From: an uncultured Thiohalocapsa sp.
GTDB lineage: Bacteria; Pseudomonadota; Gammaproteobacteria; Chromatiales; Chromatiaceae
Length of the DNA: 64,000 nt
Reading direction: 5' to 3'
NCBI RefSeq assembly: GCF_913062725.1
Contig: NZ_CAJXWY010000010.1
Coordinates: 17,153-81,152, forward strand
The translations under genes and the position numbers were made by a program. Below, one piece after another: positions 44,433 through 52,363 of the stretch. The first letter of the stretch is position 1. Every line of letters begins with the position of its first letter. The notes beneath the pieces were generated by a model. The model saw nothing but the letters and a program-made list of their open reading frames with translations. It ran no database searches and was not told the origin of the DNA.

Positions 44433-45788
44433 TCATGACAAGTCCGCGAAGTCGATGACCGGCTTAGGGCGATCCGGCTCGGCGGATGCGGGCGCACCCG
44501 CGGACACGCCGGGGAGCGCTTGCGCCAGGGCGCGTCCGAAGTCGCGGCAGTCGCTGAGCTCGGCATCGGTGGGGATCAGCTTGAGTCGCAGTCCCGCCAG
44601 CGGCACCCGGAGGTTCAGCCCCCGCAGCCGGGCCTCGAGCATGGGCACCGCCTCGCCGCTCCAGCCATAGGAGCCGAAGGCCGCGCCCACCTTGCCGCGT
44701 AAGCTCACCACCGCCAGTGACGACAGCAGATCCCAGACCGGCTTCACGGCGTCGCCGTTCACCGTCGGCGAGCCGAAGGCGATGCCATCTGCGGCCTCGA
44801 TGAGGTCCACGAAGGGCCCCGGCTCACCGCCCTCCAGGTCATAGAGCGAGACGCGGATGCCGGGCACCCCCTCGGCGCCGGCGGCGATGGCCTCGGCCAT
44901 ACGCGCGGTGCTGCCGTAGGCGCTGAGATAGAACACCAGTAGGGTGCGCAGGGGTGCGCTGTGCGCGGGCACGGGCTCCAGCGCCTGATCGGCGCCGGAG
45001 AGCGCGCGGTAGCGCGCCACGTAACGCCGCGGGCGCTCGCGCAGGATGGGGCCGTGAGTGGGGGCGATGAGCTGCAGCGGCAGCGGCTCGATGAGCCGCA
45101 GCGCCTCCAGCACGTGCGTCTTGAACGGCCGCATAATGTGCGCGTAGTAGTACTCGAAGGCGAAGCGGAAGTCACCGACGCGGTCGTTGAAGAGCCGCCG
45201 GTCACAGTGGTGGCAGCCGAAGACGTCGCCGGAGAACAGCACCTGCTGCTCCACCAGATAGGTGCACTGGGTGTCCGGCCAGTGCAGGAAGGGCGTGTGC
45301 AGGAACCGCAGCCGCCGGTCGCCCAGGTCGATCTCATCGCCGGTGTCGGCGGTCTCGTAGCGGATCTCCTGGTCGTCCGTCTTGAGCAGGGCCTTGAGCA
45401 TCGCCGGCGCGCGCTTGGAGATGACGAGCTTCGCCTGCGGCGCGCGCCGCATCAGCGTCGGCAGGGCGCCGGAGTGGTCCGGCTCCAGATGGTTCAGCAC
45501 GATGACGCGGATCTCGTCGTAACGCGCCACCCGCTCCAGCCGGGCGAAGAAGTCATCGGCGAACTCGGCCTTCACCGTGTCTACCACGGCCACGCCGTCG
45601 CTGCCGCGCACGGCGTAGGCGTTATAGGTGGTGCCGTTGGCGGTGCGCAGGATCAGGTCGAAGCGGCGCAGCTGCGGATCCAGCGCGCCGATCCAATGCA
45701 CACCGTCGGCGATGGGCACCGGCGCCAGACCGGCGCCGGGCGCTGCGCCGATCGGCGCCCGGCTGCTGTCGGCGGGTGTGCCGGTCAT
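44433..45788 (-). CDS. Flavodiiron protein (FprA-type oxygen/NO reductase)
   Basis: The N-terminal beta-lactamase fold has the diiron ligands: LNHLEPDHSGAL (H-x-E-x-D-H), FLHWPDT, SGDVFGCHH and APTHGPIL. The C-terminal flavodoxin domain binds FMN (LVFYLSAYGSTARMAEAIA, GSPTVNGDAV, GSYGWSGEAV). No rubredoxin or flavin-reductase domain is fused, so it is a class A protein needing a separate electron donor, perhaps the adjacent ferredoxins. It reduces oxygen to water or NO to nitrous oxide. Its ATG overlaps nifO by ATGA, placing it firmly in the nif operon, where oxygen scavenging for nitrogenase is the likely role. 451 residues, normal. Confidence 0.9.
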   Translation of the reverse strand: MTGTPADSSRAPIGAAPGAGLAPVPIADGVHWIGALDPQLRRFDLILRTANGTTYNAYAVRGSDGVAVVDTVKAEFADDFFARLERVARYDEIRVIVLNHLEPDHSGALPTLMRRAPQAKLVISKRAPAMLKALLKTDDQEIRYETADTGDEIDLGDRRLRFLHTPFLHWPDTQCTYLVEQQVLFSGDVFGCHHCDRRLFNDRVGDFRFAFEYYYAHIMRPFKTHVLEALRLIEPLPLQLIAPTHGPILRERPRRYVARYRALSGADQALEPVPAHSAPLRTLLVFYLSAYGSTARMAEAIAAGAEGVPGIRVSLYDLEGGEPGPFVDLIEAADGIAFGSPTVNGDAVKPVWDLLSSLAVVSLRGKVGAAFGSYGWSGEAVPMLEARLRGLNLRVPLAGLRLKLIPTDAELSDCRDFGRALAQALPGVSAGAPASAEPDRPKPVIDFADLS

Positions 45789-46378
45789 GTGCTGCTGCCT
45801 CCGCCGGCACGGGCATGCTCGGCCGGATCGACGACCGGGTCGATCATGGGGTCAACTTGTGTGCCAGTGTGCGGACCCGAGCCCCGCCTCTGGTCCTGGT
45901 CCGGTGCCGGGCGCGACCGCCGCACGGTATCGGACCGGCAGGCGGCGGCGTGGGCGTCGCAGGACGACTCCCGGCGCGCCGGGTGCTGCGTGCCGCGGGC
46001 GCAGCTGTCGAGGTCTTGCGCCGCGGTGGGCACGCCGAGGGCGGTGAGCACCGGGCCGGGCACGAAGCCGGCACAGCGCCCGCAGGGGGCGTCGATGAGC
46101 GGGCGGCGGATCAGCAGCGGCTCGGCCACCAGCAGCGCCAGGGCCGCGTCGGCATCCAGGGCATCGCGGTCGATCAGACCGTCGCGTACCCGCGGCGCGC
46201 TCGGGTTGAACCACTCGCGCACCGGCATGCCGGCGAAATAGCCCGCCAGGTCGTGTGCATCCCAGGCCGTGCGCAGCAGGTCGCGCACCTCGAGCCGATG
46301 CCCGAGGCCTACCAGGAGCTTTTTCTGGCGGGCGTTGCCGATGCAGCCCGGTTTTTCGTAGAAGACGAGTGTGCTCAC
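45785..46378 (-). CDS. nifO: NifO-type nitrogenase-associated ArsC-like protein
   Basis: The first 125 residues match the nitrogenase-associated ArsC/Spx family: VFYEKPGCIGNARQKKLL (single Cys12), HRLEVRDLLRTAWDAHDLAGYF, PVREWFNPSAPRVRDGLID and AEPLLIRRPLIDA. NifO affects molybdate use between nitrogenase and nitrate reductase in Azotobacter. A tail of about 70 residues (from AQDLDSCARG), Asp/Arg/Ser-rich and low complexity, is unusual. The start is GTG, overlapping the stop of orf93 by four bases, and the stop overlaps the flavodiiron gene, so translation is coupled on both sides. Confidence 0.85.
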   Translation of the reverse strand: MSTLVFYEKPGCIGNARQKKLLVGLGHRLEVRDLLRTAWDAHDLAGYFAGMPVREWFNPSAPRVRDGLIDRDALDADAALALLVAEPLLIRRPLIDAPCGRCAGFVPGPVLTALGVPTAAQDLDSCARGTQHPARRESSCDAHAAACRSDTVRRSRPAPDQDQRRGSGPHTGTQVDPMIDPVVDPAEHARAGGGSST

Positions 46379-46656
46379 CGACGGTCATCCCCTGTGGACG
46401 CATCCGGGTCGACACCGGCGCACAGGCAGAGCCACGCACCATGGCGCCGCCAGGCCCGCCGCGGCACCCAGCCGCAGCCGGCGGGGCGGGGCAGGGTGCG
46501 CTGGCGTCGCAGCAGGCGGTGTTGCGCAACCACGGCCCCGAGCACAGGCTGAAGCAGCCGCCGCAGCACCCGCCGGGGTTGCCCGCCGGCGGCGGACCCG
46601 ATCCCGGCATCCGGTGCCCGGTTGGGCATCAGGAGTGTGGCGTCGAAGACCAACAT
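46375..46656 (-). CDS. Small basic ORF in the nif operon, unknown
   Basis: I do not recognise this 93-residue protein. It begins MLVFDATLLMPNRAPDAG and is Arg-rich (RRVLRRLLQPVLGAVV, RRAWRRHGAW), with a pair CLC near the C-terminus. Its ATG has a strong GAGGAG seven bases upstream and its stop overlaps the nifO GTG start by four bases; both argue for a translated gene. It fills the space between fdxN and nifO, which in Azotobacter are adjacent. The atypical composition means it could be a young or fast-evolving gene, or only a leader for nifO translation. Confidence 0.5.
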   Translation of the reverse strand: MLVFDATLLMPNRAPDAGIGSAAGGQPRRVLRRLLQPVLGAVVAQHRLLRRQRTLPRPAGCGWVPRRAWRRHGAWLCLCAGVDPDASTGDDRR

Positions 46657-46707
46657 GACAGTGCTCCTCTCAAGGATGGCTGCGAGGACGGCTGGCGGCG
46701 GGTCCGC

Positions 46708-46998
46708 TCAGCGGGCGCGGATCTCGGTCATGGCCTGCGCCAGGCGCTCCGGTGGGATGCCCGTCAGCGAGCCCGGCGGGTTCACGGCCTCGCCGGCGGC
46801 ATCCAGAATGGCGCCCTCCACCGGGCAGATGCTGGCGCACTGCGCCGCGGCGTGGTCACCCTCGCACTCGGTGCAGGCGCGGGCGTCGATGCTGAAGTGG
46901 GTCACCTGCGGCGGGTCCGCGGGGCGGATGGCGTCGCTCGGGCAGAGCGGCTCGCAGGCCCAGCAGTTCACGCAGCTGTCGATGATGCGGTAGGCCAT
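46708..46998 (-). CDS. fdxN: 2[4Fe-4S] ferredoxin FdxN
   Basis: Two 4Fe-4S motifs are visible: Cys9, 12, 15, 19 (SCVNCWACEPLCP) and Cys42, 45, 54, 58 (CTECEGDHAAAQCASICP). The eight-residue insertion between the second and third Cys of the second motif is typical of FdxN-type nif ferredoxins. It lies directly downstream of nifB, as in Azotobacter and phototrophs, where it donates electrons for NifB-co synthesis or to nitrogenase. The tail of 35 residues after the second motif is normal. The ATG gives 96 residues. Confidence 0.93.
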   Translation of the reverse strand: MAYRIIDSCVNCWACEPLCPSDAIRPADPPQVTHFSIDARACTECEGDHAAAQCASICPVEGAILDAAGEAVNPPGSLTGIPPERLAQAMTEIRAR

Positions 46999-47152
46999 GG
47001 TGGGTCCTCGGATCTGTTGGTCTGTGTATCGGGCACCAGGTCGATGGATCACCGCCGTTGTCGTCCGCCGGTGCCGCAGGTGCGCCCGGCGCCGGCAGGT
47101 CCGACAGGGCGATGCGGTGCGCAAGGCGTGCGGTGTCCGTGCCCGGTTCGCG

Positions 47153-48718
47153 CTAAGCCGACAGCGCCGTGGCCGCCGGCGGTGCCGTAAGCCGCCCCGC
47201 CGCCAGCAGCTCCCGGTAGAGGGCGGCGACGGCGTCCTCGATGGGCTCCATGGCGTGCTCGCCGTTGGGCACCAGGCCGGCGGCCTCCAGGCGGTCCCAG
47301 GGCTCGATGCCGATCTTCGAGCACAGCACGCCGGTGACGCCCGCCAGGGTGCGGATGGTGTCGGCGAGCGCGTCCTCGGCCTCGCCGCAGGTGTCGCCGC
47401 CGGCGCAGTAGAGGTCCACCTTGCGCGTGCCGAGGAAGCGGACGTCGACGTCCTGATCAACGCTGGCGGCCTCGTAGACCAGGAACTCCCGGGCGTGGCC
47501 GAAGTGCTGGTTGATGACGCCGCCGCCGGTGCTGGCCACGGCGAAGCGGGCGGCCGGTGCCGCGGCCGTCGTCGACCCGGGCTGGCGCTGCTTGCGTCCG
47601 TCCAGCAGGGCGGTGATGGGGACGAAGGTCTCGCTGGGCTGATCGGGCCGTTGCTGCTGTTGCGCGCTGCGGTTAGCCTCGATGGCCGCATGCACTTCGG
47701 CGCGGCGGGCCATGGCGGCGGCATAATCGATGTCCATGGCCGCGACCTTCTCGTTGCTGAACTCCGCGCCGCGGTCCTCGCCCAGCATGCCGACGGCGTC
47801 GGCACGGCACTGGCGGCAGTGGCGCATCATGGCCATGTCGCCCGCGCACGCGTCCTGCAGCGTCTGCAGCTCGTCGTGGCTCGGCCCGCGCTGGCCCATC
47901 AGGCCGTAGAAGGTGCCGTGCTCGGGCTCGGCGATCAGCGGCATCACGTTGTGCAGGAAGGCCCCCTTGGCCTTGACCACACGGCTGACCTCTGGCAGGT
48001 GCGCGTCGTTGACGCCCGGGATCAGCACCGAGTTCACCTTCACCAGCACGCCCCGGTCGCAGAGCATCTGCAGGCCCTGCTGCTGCTGCTCGATGAGAAT
48101 CTTGGCGGCCTTCACACCCTTGATGCGGCGGTTGTTCCAGAAGATCCACGGGTAGATCTTGGCGCCGATTTCCGGGTCCACGCAGTTGATGGTGATGGTG
48201 ACGTGGTCGATGTTGTGCTCGCAGATCTCATCCACCAGCGCCGGCAGCGCCAGGCCGTTGGTGGACACGCAGAGCTTGATGTCCGGGGCTTTTTCTGACA
48301 ATGCGCGGAAGGTGGCCAGCGTCCGCTCCGGGTTCGCCAGCGGATCACCGGGGCCGGCGATGCCGAGCACCGTCATCTGCGGAATCTCCGCCGCCACCGC
48401 CAGCGTCTTGGCCACCGCCTGTTCCGGCGTCAGCAGCTCGGAGACCACCCCCGGGCGCGACTCGTTGGAGCAGTCGTACTTGCGGTTGCAGTAGTGGCAC
48501 TGGATGTTGCACGCCGGCGCCACCGCCACGTGCATACGCGCATAGTGGTGATGCGCCTCCTCTGAGAAGCACGGATGGTTGTGCACCTTGGCGCGGATGT
48601 GCTCGGGCAGATGGGCCAGCTTGTCGGCGCTGCTGCCGCAGCTGCCAGACGCGCAGCCGCTGCCGGCGGCAGGTGAGGCGGCAGGTGATTTGGGTTGATC
48701 CAGTGCTTCGAGCGCCAT
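47153..48718 (-). CDS. nifB: NifB, FeMo-cofactor radical SAM enzyme
   Basis: Makes NifB-co, the 8Fe-9S-C precursor of FeMo-co. The radical-SAM motif is VAPACNIQCHYCNRKYDC (Cys-x3-Cys-x2-Cys). HVAVAP, IAGPGDPLAN, STNGLALP and HCRQCRADAVGML (two more cluster-ligating cysteines) match. Residues about 395-500 form the C-terminal NifX/NafY-like domain (FAVASTGGGVINQHFGHAREF). An N-terminal extension has GSGCASGSCGSS. The 521 residues are standard for the fused type. It is the first gene of the operon, preceded by a sigma-54 promoter and a NifA site. Confidence 0.97.
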   Translation of the reverse strand: MALEALDQPKSPAASPAAGSGCASGSCGSSADKLAHLPEHIRAKVHNHPCFSEEAHHHYARMHVAVAPACNIQCHYCNRKYDCSNESRPGVVSELLTPEQAVAKTLAVAAEIPQMTVLGIAGPGDPLANPERTLATFRALSEKAPDIKLCVSTNGLALPALVDEICEHNIDHVTITINCVDPEIGAKIYPWIFWNNRRIKGVKAAKILIEQQQQGLQMLCDRGVLVKVNSVLIPGVNDAHLPEVSRVVKAKGAFLHNVMPLIAEPEHGTFYGLMGQRGPSHDELQTLQDACAGDMAMMRHCRQCRADAVGMLGEDRGAEFSNEKVAAMDIDYAAAMARRAEVHAAIEANRSAQQQQRPDQPSETFVPITALLDGRKQRQPGSTTAAAPAARFAVASTGGGVINQHFGHAREFLVYEAASVDQDVDVRFLGTRKVDLYCAGGDTCGEAEDALADTIRTLAGVTGVLCSKIGIEPWDRLEAAGLVPNGEHAMEPIEDAVAALYRELLAAGRLTAPPAATALSA

Positions 48719-48804
48719 CGCGCGTCCCCCGTTGCAATCGGTCGTGTTCGATGCGGCACCGGCCGGCGGTGCGGGCCATGATTGGCGGTGTTTTCACGAC
48801 TGAA

Positions 48805-48819
48805 GCAAGGGCCGTGCCT
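48805..48819 (-). promoter_or_regulatory. Sigma-54 (-24/-12) promoter of nifB
   Basis: The minus strand reads AGGCACGGCCCTTGC: GGCAC, five bases, TTGC, with exactly ten bases between the -24 GG and -12 GC. The consensus is TGGCAC-N5-TTGC; only the first base differs. It lies about 90 bases before the nifB start. Confidence 0.85.
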
Positions 48820-48883
48820 GCATGTCGCAGATTGCACAGATGTTTGTTTATGCGAAGGATTCGCGTATCAGCGGCGGTGGGCT

Positions 48884-48899
48884 TGTCGCAAGCGTGACA
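48884..48899 (-). promoter_or_regulatory. NifA upstream activator site
   Basis: TGTCGCAAGCGTGACA fits the NifA consensus TGT-N10-ACA exactly. It lies about 65 bases upstream of the -24 element, close to the usual 80-150 bases from the start of transcription, so NifA control of the whole operon is likely. Confidence 0.75.
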
Positions 48900-49255
48900 G
48901 GTGGGGAAGCCTGGATTGTCGGGTCCGGTACCGGGATCGGTTGCCCGGTTGTGGAGGCGGGTGCCGAGGTGATGCTAGCAGGTGCTGTTCGCTCGTGATC
49001 TGGCGATCCGGGGGCTGTCGACATCGAAAACCGGGCTGCACGGCACGGGATGGCGGCGGTGACCGCACGCGCCAGATATGCCGCGCCCCCGGCGTTCTTC
49101 GGTCGCCCGGCGTCGATCACCGCTTGCATGTGGTTGTTCGCTGCAGGCTGCGGGGGGGCGCCGCGTATCCGCGGGCGATGGGCTCGCTTGGGGGGCGCTC
49201 AGCGTTCACGGTGGCTTCGGAGCCGTCAGCGGGCGGGGGGCGTCGTCATCTGACG

Positions 49256-50206
49256 TCAGTCGTTGTCATTGGGTTTGGACAAGTTGGCGCGCAGTCGCGC
49301 CAACTCGGCCTCGGCCTCGGCGCGGGCGGCAGCTTCGCGGCGGGCCTCGGCGATGGCCAGGTCGCGCGCTCGGGAGACTGCATCGCGCTCGCGGGTGGCG
49401 GCATCGCGCTGGCGGGTGGCTTCATCGCGCTGGCGGGTGGCGGCATCGCGCTCGCCAAGAACGCTGTCGCGCTCGCGCTCGGCCTGCTCACGCGCTCGTT
49501 CGGCACGGGTCCACTCGGGCAGCACGAAGTCGCTGTAGACCGGATCGCGGCGCATGGTATCTGGGCCCGGGCGGCGGATGAGGTCGTTGACGCGAAACTG
49601 AAAGCCCGGCAGCACGCGCGAGCGTACCACGCGGTCATCACCGTGCCCTGCCGCCGGCAGCGGCGCATAGACGCCGCCCGGGGTCAGGCCATAGAAGGCG
49701 AGGTTACCGTGCTCGCGGTGCAGCACGTGATACTCGGGCACGCCGCCGGCGGCATATTCGGCTTTCTTGACCACGAGATCGCGGTGGATGTGGGCTGGCT
49801 TTTCGGTCGACAGGGCCTCGACGCAGAGATCGAACACACCGTGGTAGGAACTGTCGCGCAGGTCCAGCGGCACCGGATTGTCGTTCAGGACCACGGCGAG
49901 GTCCGGCTTGCGGATCACCGTGCCGGACGCCAACGACAGGCGGAAGCCCATTTCCAGTGCCACCACCTGGCCGATGGGCTGCTGCCGCAGGAAGTGTCGC
50001 AGCAGTTCAAGAAACCACAGATAAACCTGGAAGGTCTCGAAATCCGACACCGGCTGCTCCTCCAGACGGCCATTGTTCCACTCGTAGCTGATGCCGCCGG
50101 TGTCGTACCAGTCCTCCCAGTACGTCGCTTCGCTGACCAGGCGGCCATCGGCGGATACCGGATCGGCGTCGGCGGTGGGTTTGGCGGACGCGGGGAGATT
50201 GGTCAT
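49256..50206 (-). CDS. Uma2-family (DUF820) protein with coiled-coil repeat tail
   Basis: The N-terminal 200 residues have the PD-(D/E)XK-like Uma2 fold: GISYEWNNGRLEEQPVSDFE, VIRKPDLAVVLNDN, YHGVFDLCVEALSTEKPAHI and KKAEYAAGGVPEYHVL, with the acidic residues and Lys expected of that nuclease-like core. The last 80 residues are a charged coiled coil containing a seven-residue repeat (RDAATRQ, RDEATRQ, RDAATRE). Uma2 proteins are abundant in cyanobacteria and phototrophs and have no established function. The ATG gives 316 residues; the frame upstream has no motif. It diverges from the copper-chaperone gene. Confidence 0.75.
   Translation of the reverse strand: MTNLPASAKPTADADPVSADGRLVSEATYWEDWYDTGGISYEWNNGRLEEQPVSDFETFQVYLWFLELLRHFLRQQPIGQVVALEMGFRLSLASGTVIRKPDLAVVLNDNPVPLDLRDSSYHGVFDLCVEALSTEKPAHIHRDLVVKKAEYAAGGVPEYHVLHREHGNLAFYGLTPGGVYAPLPAAGHGDDRVVRSRVLPGFQFRVNDLIRRPGPDTMRRDPVYSDFVLPEWTRAERAREQAERERDSVLGERDAATRQRDEATRQRDAATRERDAVSRARDLAIAEARREAAARAEAEAELARLRANLSKPNDND
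49381..49464 (-). repeat. 21-bp tandem repeat inside the Uma2-like gene
   Basis: Three near-identical 21-base units beginning CATCGCGCTGGCGGGTGGC (49381, 49402, 49423) are followed by a degenerate fourth. Each encodes seven residues (RDAATRx), so unit-number changes would keep the frame and lengthen or shorten the coiled coil. Confidence 0.8.
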
Positions 50207-50539
50207 AGGATCGGTCTGTTGGCCCCGGGGTGTGTTTCCGAGCCTAGATGAGGTTGATCGGCGTCGCAAGGCGGTTGGGATTGGGGTGCCCGCCGGGCGC
50301 TGTGAAATGCCGCCGCGGCCGGTATGATTTGCGCTGACAGCGAATCCGTCGAACGGTGAAGAGTACCGGAGCGCATTGTCGTTACTGATAAACAACTGGC
50401 CTTGGTGTTACGCCTGCGGCGCTTGTCACCCCCTGGCTCGCTTGTCCCGTGTCGCCATGGGAATGCACGGTCAGGCGCCCCGTAACGCCGATCCCTGTCG
50501 ATGGTGACAGGTATCCATCACACACACAGGAGTCTTGCT
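50207..50539 (+). other. Divergent intergenic region before the copper-chaperone gene
   Basis: The 333 bases separate the Uma2-like and PCu(A)C genes. A patch around CGTTACTGATAAACAACTGG near 50375 is AT-rich and a likely promoter area, but no paired -35/-10 is convincing. CACACAGGAG before the chaperone ATG is a good ribosome-binding site. No gene is recognised. Confidence 0.4.
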
Positions 50540-51013
50540 ATGCAACCGCTCGCGATACTGCTCACTCTGGCGGCGGGGCTCGCGCTGCCCGGCGCCGTCG
50601 CCGCCGCCGATGCCGCCGAGGGGCTCCAGATCACGGCACCCTATGTCCGCGCGGTCCCGCCGGGGCAGCCGAACAGCGCGGCGTTCATGGAACTGACCAA
50701 TCGCAGCGATGCCGATCGCGCCCTGGTCGCGGCGGCGAGCGACGCCGCCGCCGTGGTGGAGCTGCATACGCATCGCATGGAGGATGGCATGATGGTCATG
50801 CGCCAAGTGGCACAGATCGATCTGCCCGCCGGTGTGCCCGTGGTGCTGGCGCCGGGCGGGCTGCATGTGATGCTGATCGGGCTGAAACAGCAACTGCAGC
50901 CCGGCGACGCGGTCGAGCTCACCCTGGTGCTGGACGACGGTGAGCAGGTGTCTGTGACGGCGCCGGTCCAGGCGGTGCAGCCGCCGATGCACGGTCATCA
51001 GCACCAGCATTAG
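50540..51013 (+). CDS. PCu(A)C-family periplasmic copper chaperone
   Basis: Delivers Cu(I) to the CuA or CuB site of cytochrome oxidase. After a signal peptide (LAILLTLAAGLALPGAVAAA), the conserved copper motif appears as ELHTHRMEDGMMVMRQV, the H-x10-M part, followed by LAPGGLHVMLIGLKQQL, the H-x-M part. ITAPYVRAVPPGQPNSAAFM is the usual first strand. The C-terminal HGHQHQH is a His tail that could add a second metal site, as in some family members. The ATG at 50540 has CAGGAG eight bases upstream; 157 residues. No oxidase gene is adjacent. Confidence 0.9.
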   Translation: MQPLAILLTLAAGLALPGAVAAADAAEGLQITAPYVRAVPPGQPNSAAFMELTNRSDADRALVAAASDAAAVVELHTHRMEDGMMVMRQVAQIDLPAGVPVVLAPGGLHVMLIGLKQQLQPGDAVELTLVLDDGEQVSVTAPVQAVQPPMHGHQHQH

Positions 51014-51446
51014 CCAGGACGGCTGCGGTTGGCGCCGGGGTTGCCGCCCCGGTTGCCGCCGCCGCCGCTGCTCTCCGCGGCCGCTTCCCCCCCTGCGGCC
51101 CTCTGCCCCGAGCCCCGCCTGACTCCGCCTTGCCTCGGTCGCCGCCGACGCCTGCGGCCAGGCGAGGGCCCGCCGCCCCTCACCCATCGCCGGCTCGGCC
51201 CCGGGCCAGCGTGTGCTGAGATGCCGAGCAGCCCAGCACGTCCGGGTGGCGACACGCGCGCTGATGTTTGATCACTAATTTACCGAGTGCTAATGTAGCG
51301 GCATCCGGTCGAATCGCCTGCGCACCCGGTGACATCACACCCGGCTGGCCCGCATCCGTTTGCTCCGCACACGGCCGGGCGCGGCTCGCAGCCCTGGTCC
51401 GGGGCGTCGGGATCGCGATCGATCATCAAACGATAGGAGTGGATAC
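51014..51446 (+). other. Intergenic region with promoter for the DUF2189 gene
   Basis: The left 220 bases are very GC-rich and C-biased, without recognisable genes. The AT-rich stretch at 51260-51300 holds the promoter annotated separately. ATAGGAG lies seven bases before the DUF2189 ATG. Confidence 0.4.
51268..51296 (+). promoter_or_regulatory. Sigma-70-type promoter upstream of the DUF2189 gene
   Basis: TTGATC and TAATGT are separated by a 17-base spacer in one of the few AT-rich patches of the region. The start would lie about 140 bases before the gene. Confidence 0.55.
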
Positions 51447-52244
51447 ATGCATGGCAACATGAGTGAACAGGCCTTAACCGACGGGCATCGGGACAGCGTC
51501 GATGCCCACGCTTTGCCCATCGCCAACGTGGCGCCGTCGGCACCCTGGCAGTGGCTGCGACGGGGCTGGGAGACGCTGTGGCGCACGCCCCTGGTGAGTG
51601 CCTTCTATGGCGGGCTGTGCGCGGCCGCCGGGCTCGGCGCGGTGATGACGAGTCAGGCGATGCCGGGGCTCACGGTCAAGTTCGTCATCGGGCTGCTGAT
51701 GCTGGGGCCGTTCTTGGCGGCGGGTCTGTATGTCACGGCGCGGCGCAGCCTGGCGGGTGATCGCACTGGCATCGGCCGCAGCCTGGCGCTGGACGCCTCG
51801 CGCCGCTCCAGCCTGGCGCTGTTCGGGCTGGTGCTGGTGATGGTGGTGGCGTTCTGGCTGATGGCCACGGCGGTGCTGTTCGCGCTCAAGGTCACCACGG
51901 TGGCGCCCACGGCCTACACCGGGTTCCTCGGCGGCGGGCTGCAGCATCCGCTCATGCTGCTGTTCACCCTGGGCAGCGGCGCGTTGTTGGCCGCGGCGGT
52001 GTTCGCCTCGAGCATCGTCGCGGTACCGCTCATCGTCGATCGCGATGCGGGCCCCATCGCTGCAGTACAGGCCAGCTGGCGGGCGGTCACGGCCAACGCC
52101 AGGCCCATGCTGCTGTGGGCGGGCATCATCGTCGGGCTGATGCTGCTCGGCACCGCGACGGCCTTCGTCGGCATGTTGCTGATCTTCCCATGGCTGGGCT
52201 ACGCGAGTTGGCATGCCTATCGGGAGCTGATTCCGGCGGCCTGA
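51447..52244 (+). CDS. DUF2189 integral membrane protein
   Basis: After a polar N-terminus ending WQWLRRGWETLWRTPLVS, five to six membrane helices follow, for example VKFVIGLLMLGPFLAAGLYV, FGLVLVMVVAFWLMATAVLF, LLMLGTATAFVGMLLIFPW-like and IVAVPLIVDRDAGPIAAV. GPFLAAGLYVTARR and VPLIVDRDAGPIAAVQASWRAV with the final PWLGYASWHAYREL are the DUF2189 signature. Family members often lie near cytochrome c oxidase or copper genes, and here a copper chaperone is the neighbour, but function is unknown. The ATG has AGGAG upstream and gives 265 residues. Confidence 0.85.
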   Translation: MHGNMSEQALTDGHRDSVDAHALPIANVAPSAPWQWLRRGWETLWRTPLVSAFYGGLCAAAGLGAVMTSQAMPGLTVKFVIGLLMLGPFLAAGLYVTARRSLAGDRTGIGRSLALDASRRSSLALFGLVLVMVVAFWLMATAVLFALKVTTVAPTAYTGFLGGGLQHPLMLLFTLGSGALLAAAVFASSIVAVPLIVDRDAGPIAAVQASWRAVTANARPMLLWAGIIVGLMLLGTATAFVGMLLIFPWLGYASWHAYRELIPAA

Positions 52245-52363
52245 GCGCAACGGCTTTCGCATCCACCGGCGTCTGGTCATCCGCGCCGACCACCCTGCCA
52301 TTTCGGGACTTTTCAGCCAGCGCGGCGGGGTTGCCCTGATACCGGATCGGTCGCTCAGCCTTG

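Larger units (their letters stand above)
48719..49255 (-). other. Upstream region of nifB
   Basis: The 537 bases contain the sigma-54 promoter and NifA site of nifB near the left end. From about 48900 to 49255, towards the Uma2-like gene, frames on both strands lack motifs and no gene is recognised. A small inverted repeat GCGAA-GGA-TTCGC at 48852-48864 lies between the NifA site and promoter. Confidence 0.45.

Noticed and set aside
48848..49129. A 93-residue minus-strand frame upstream of nifB
   Set aside because: It covers the NifA-site region, is Pro/Ala/Ser-rich and has no motif or clear ribosome-binding site.
49381..49464. CRISPR-like short repeats
   Set aside because: The units are contiguous without spacers and encode a coiled coil in frame.
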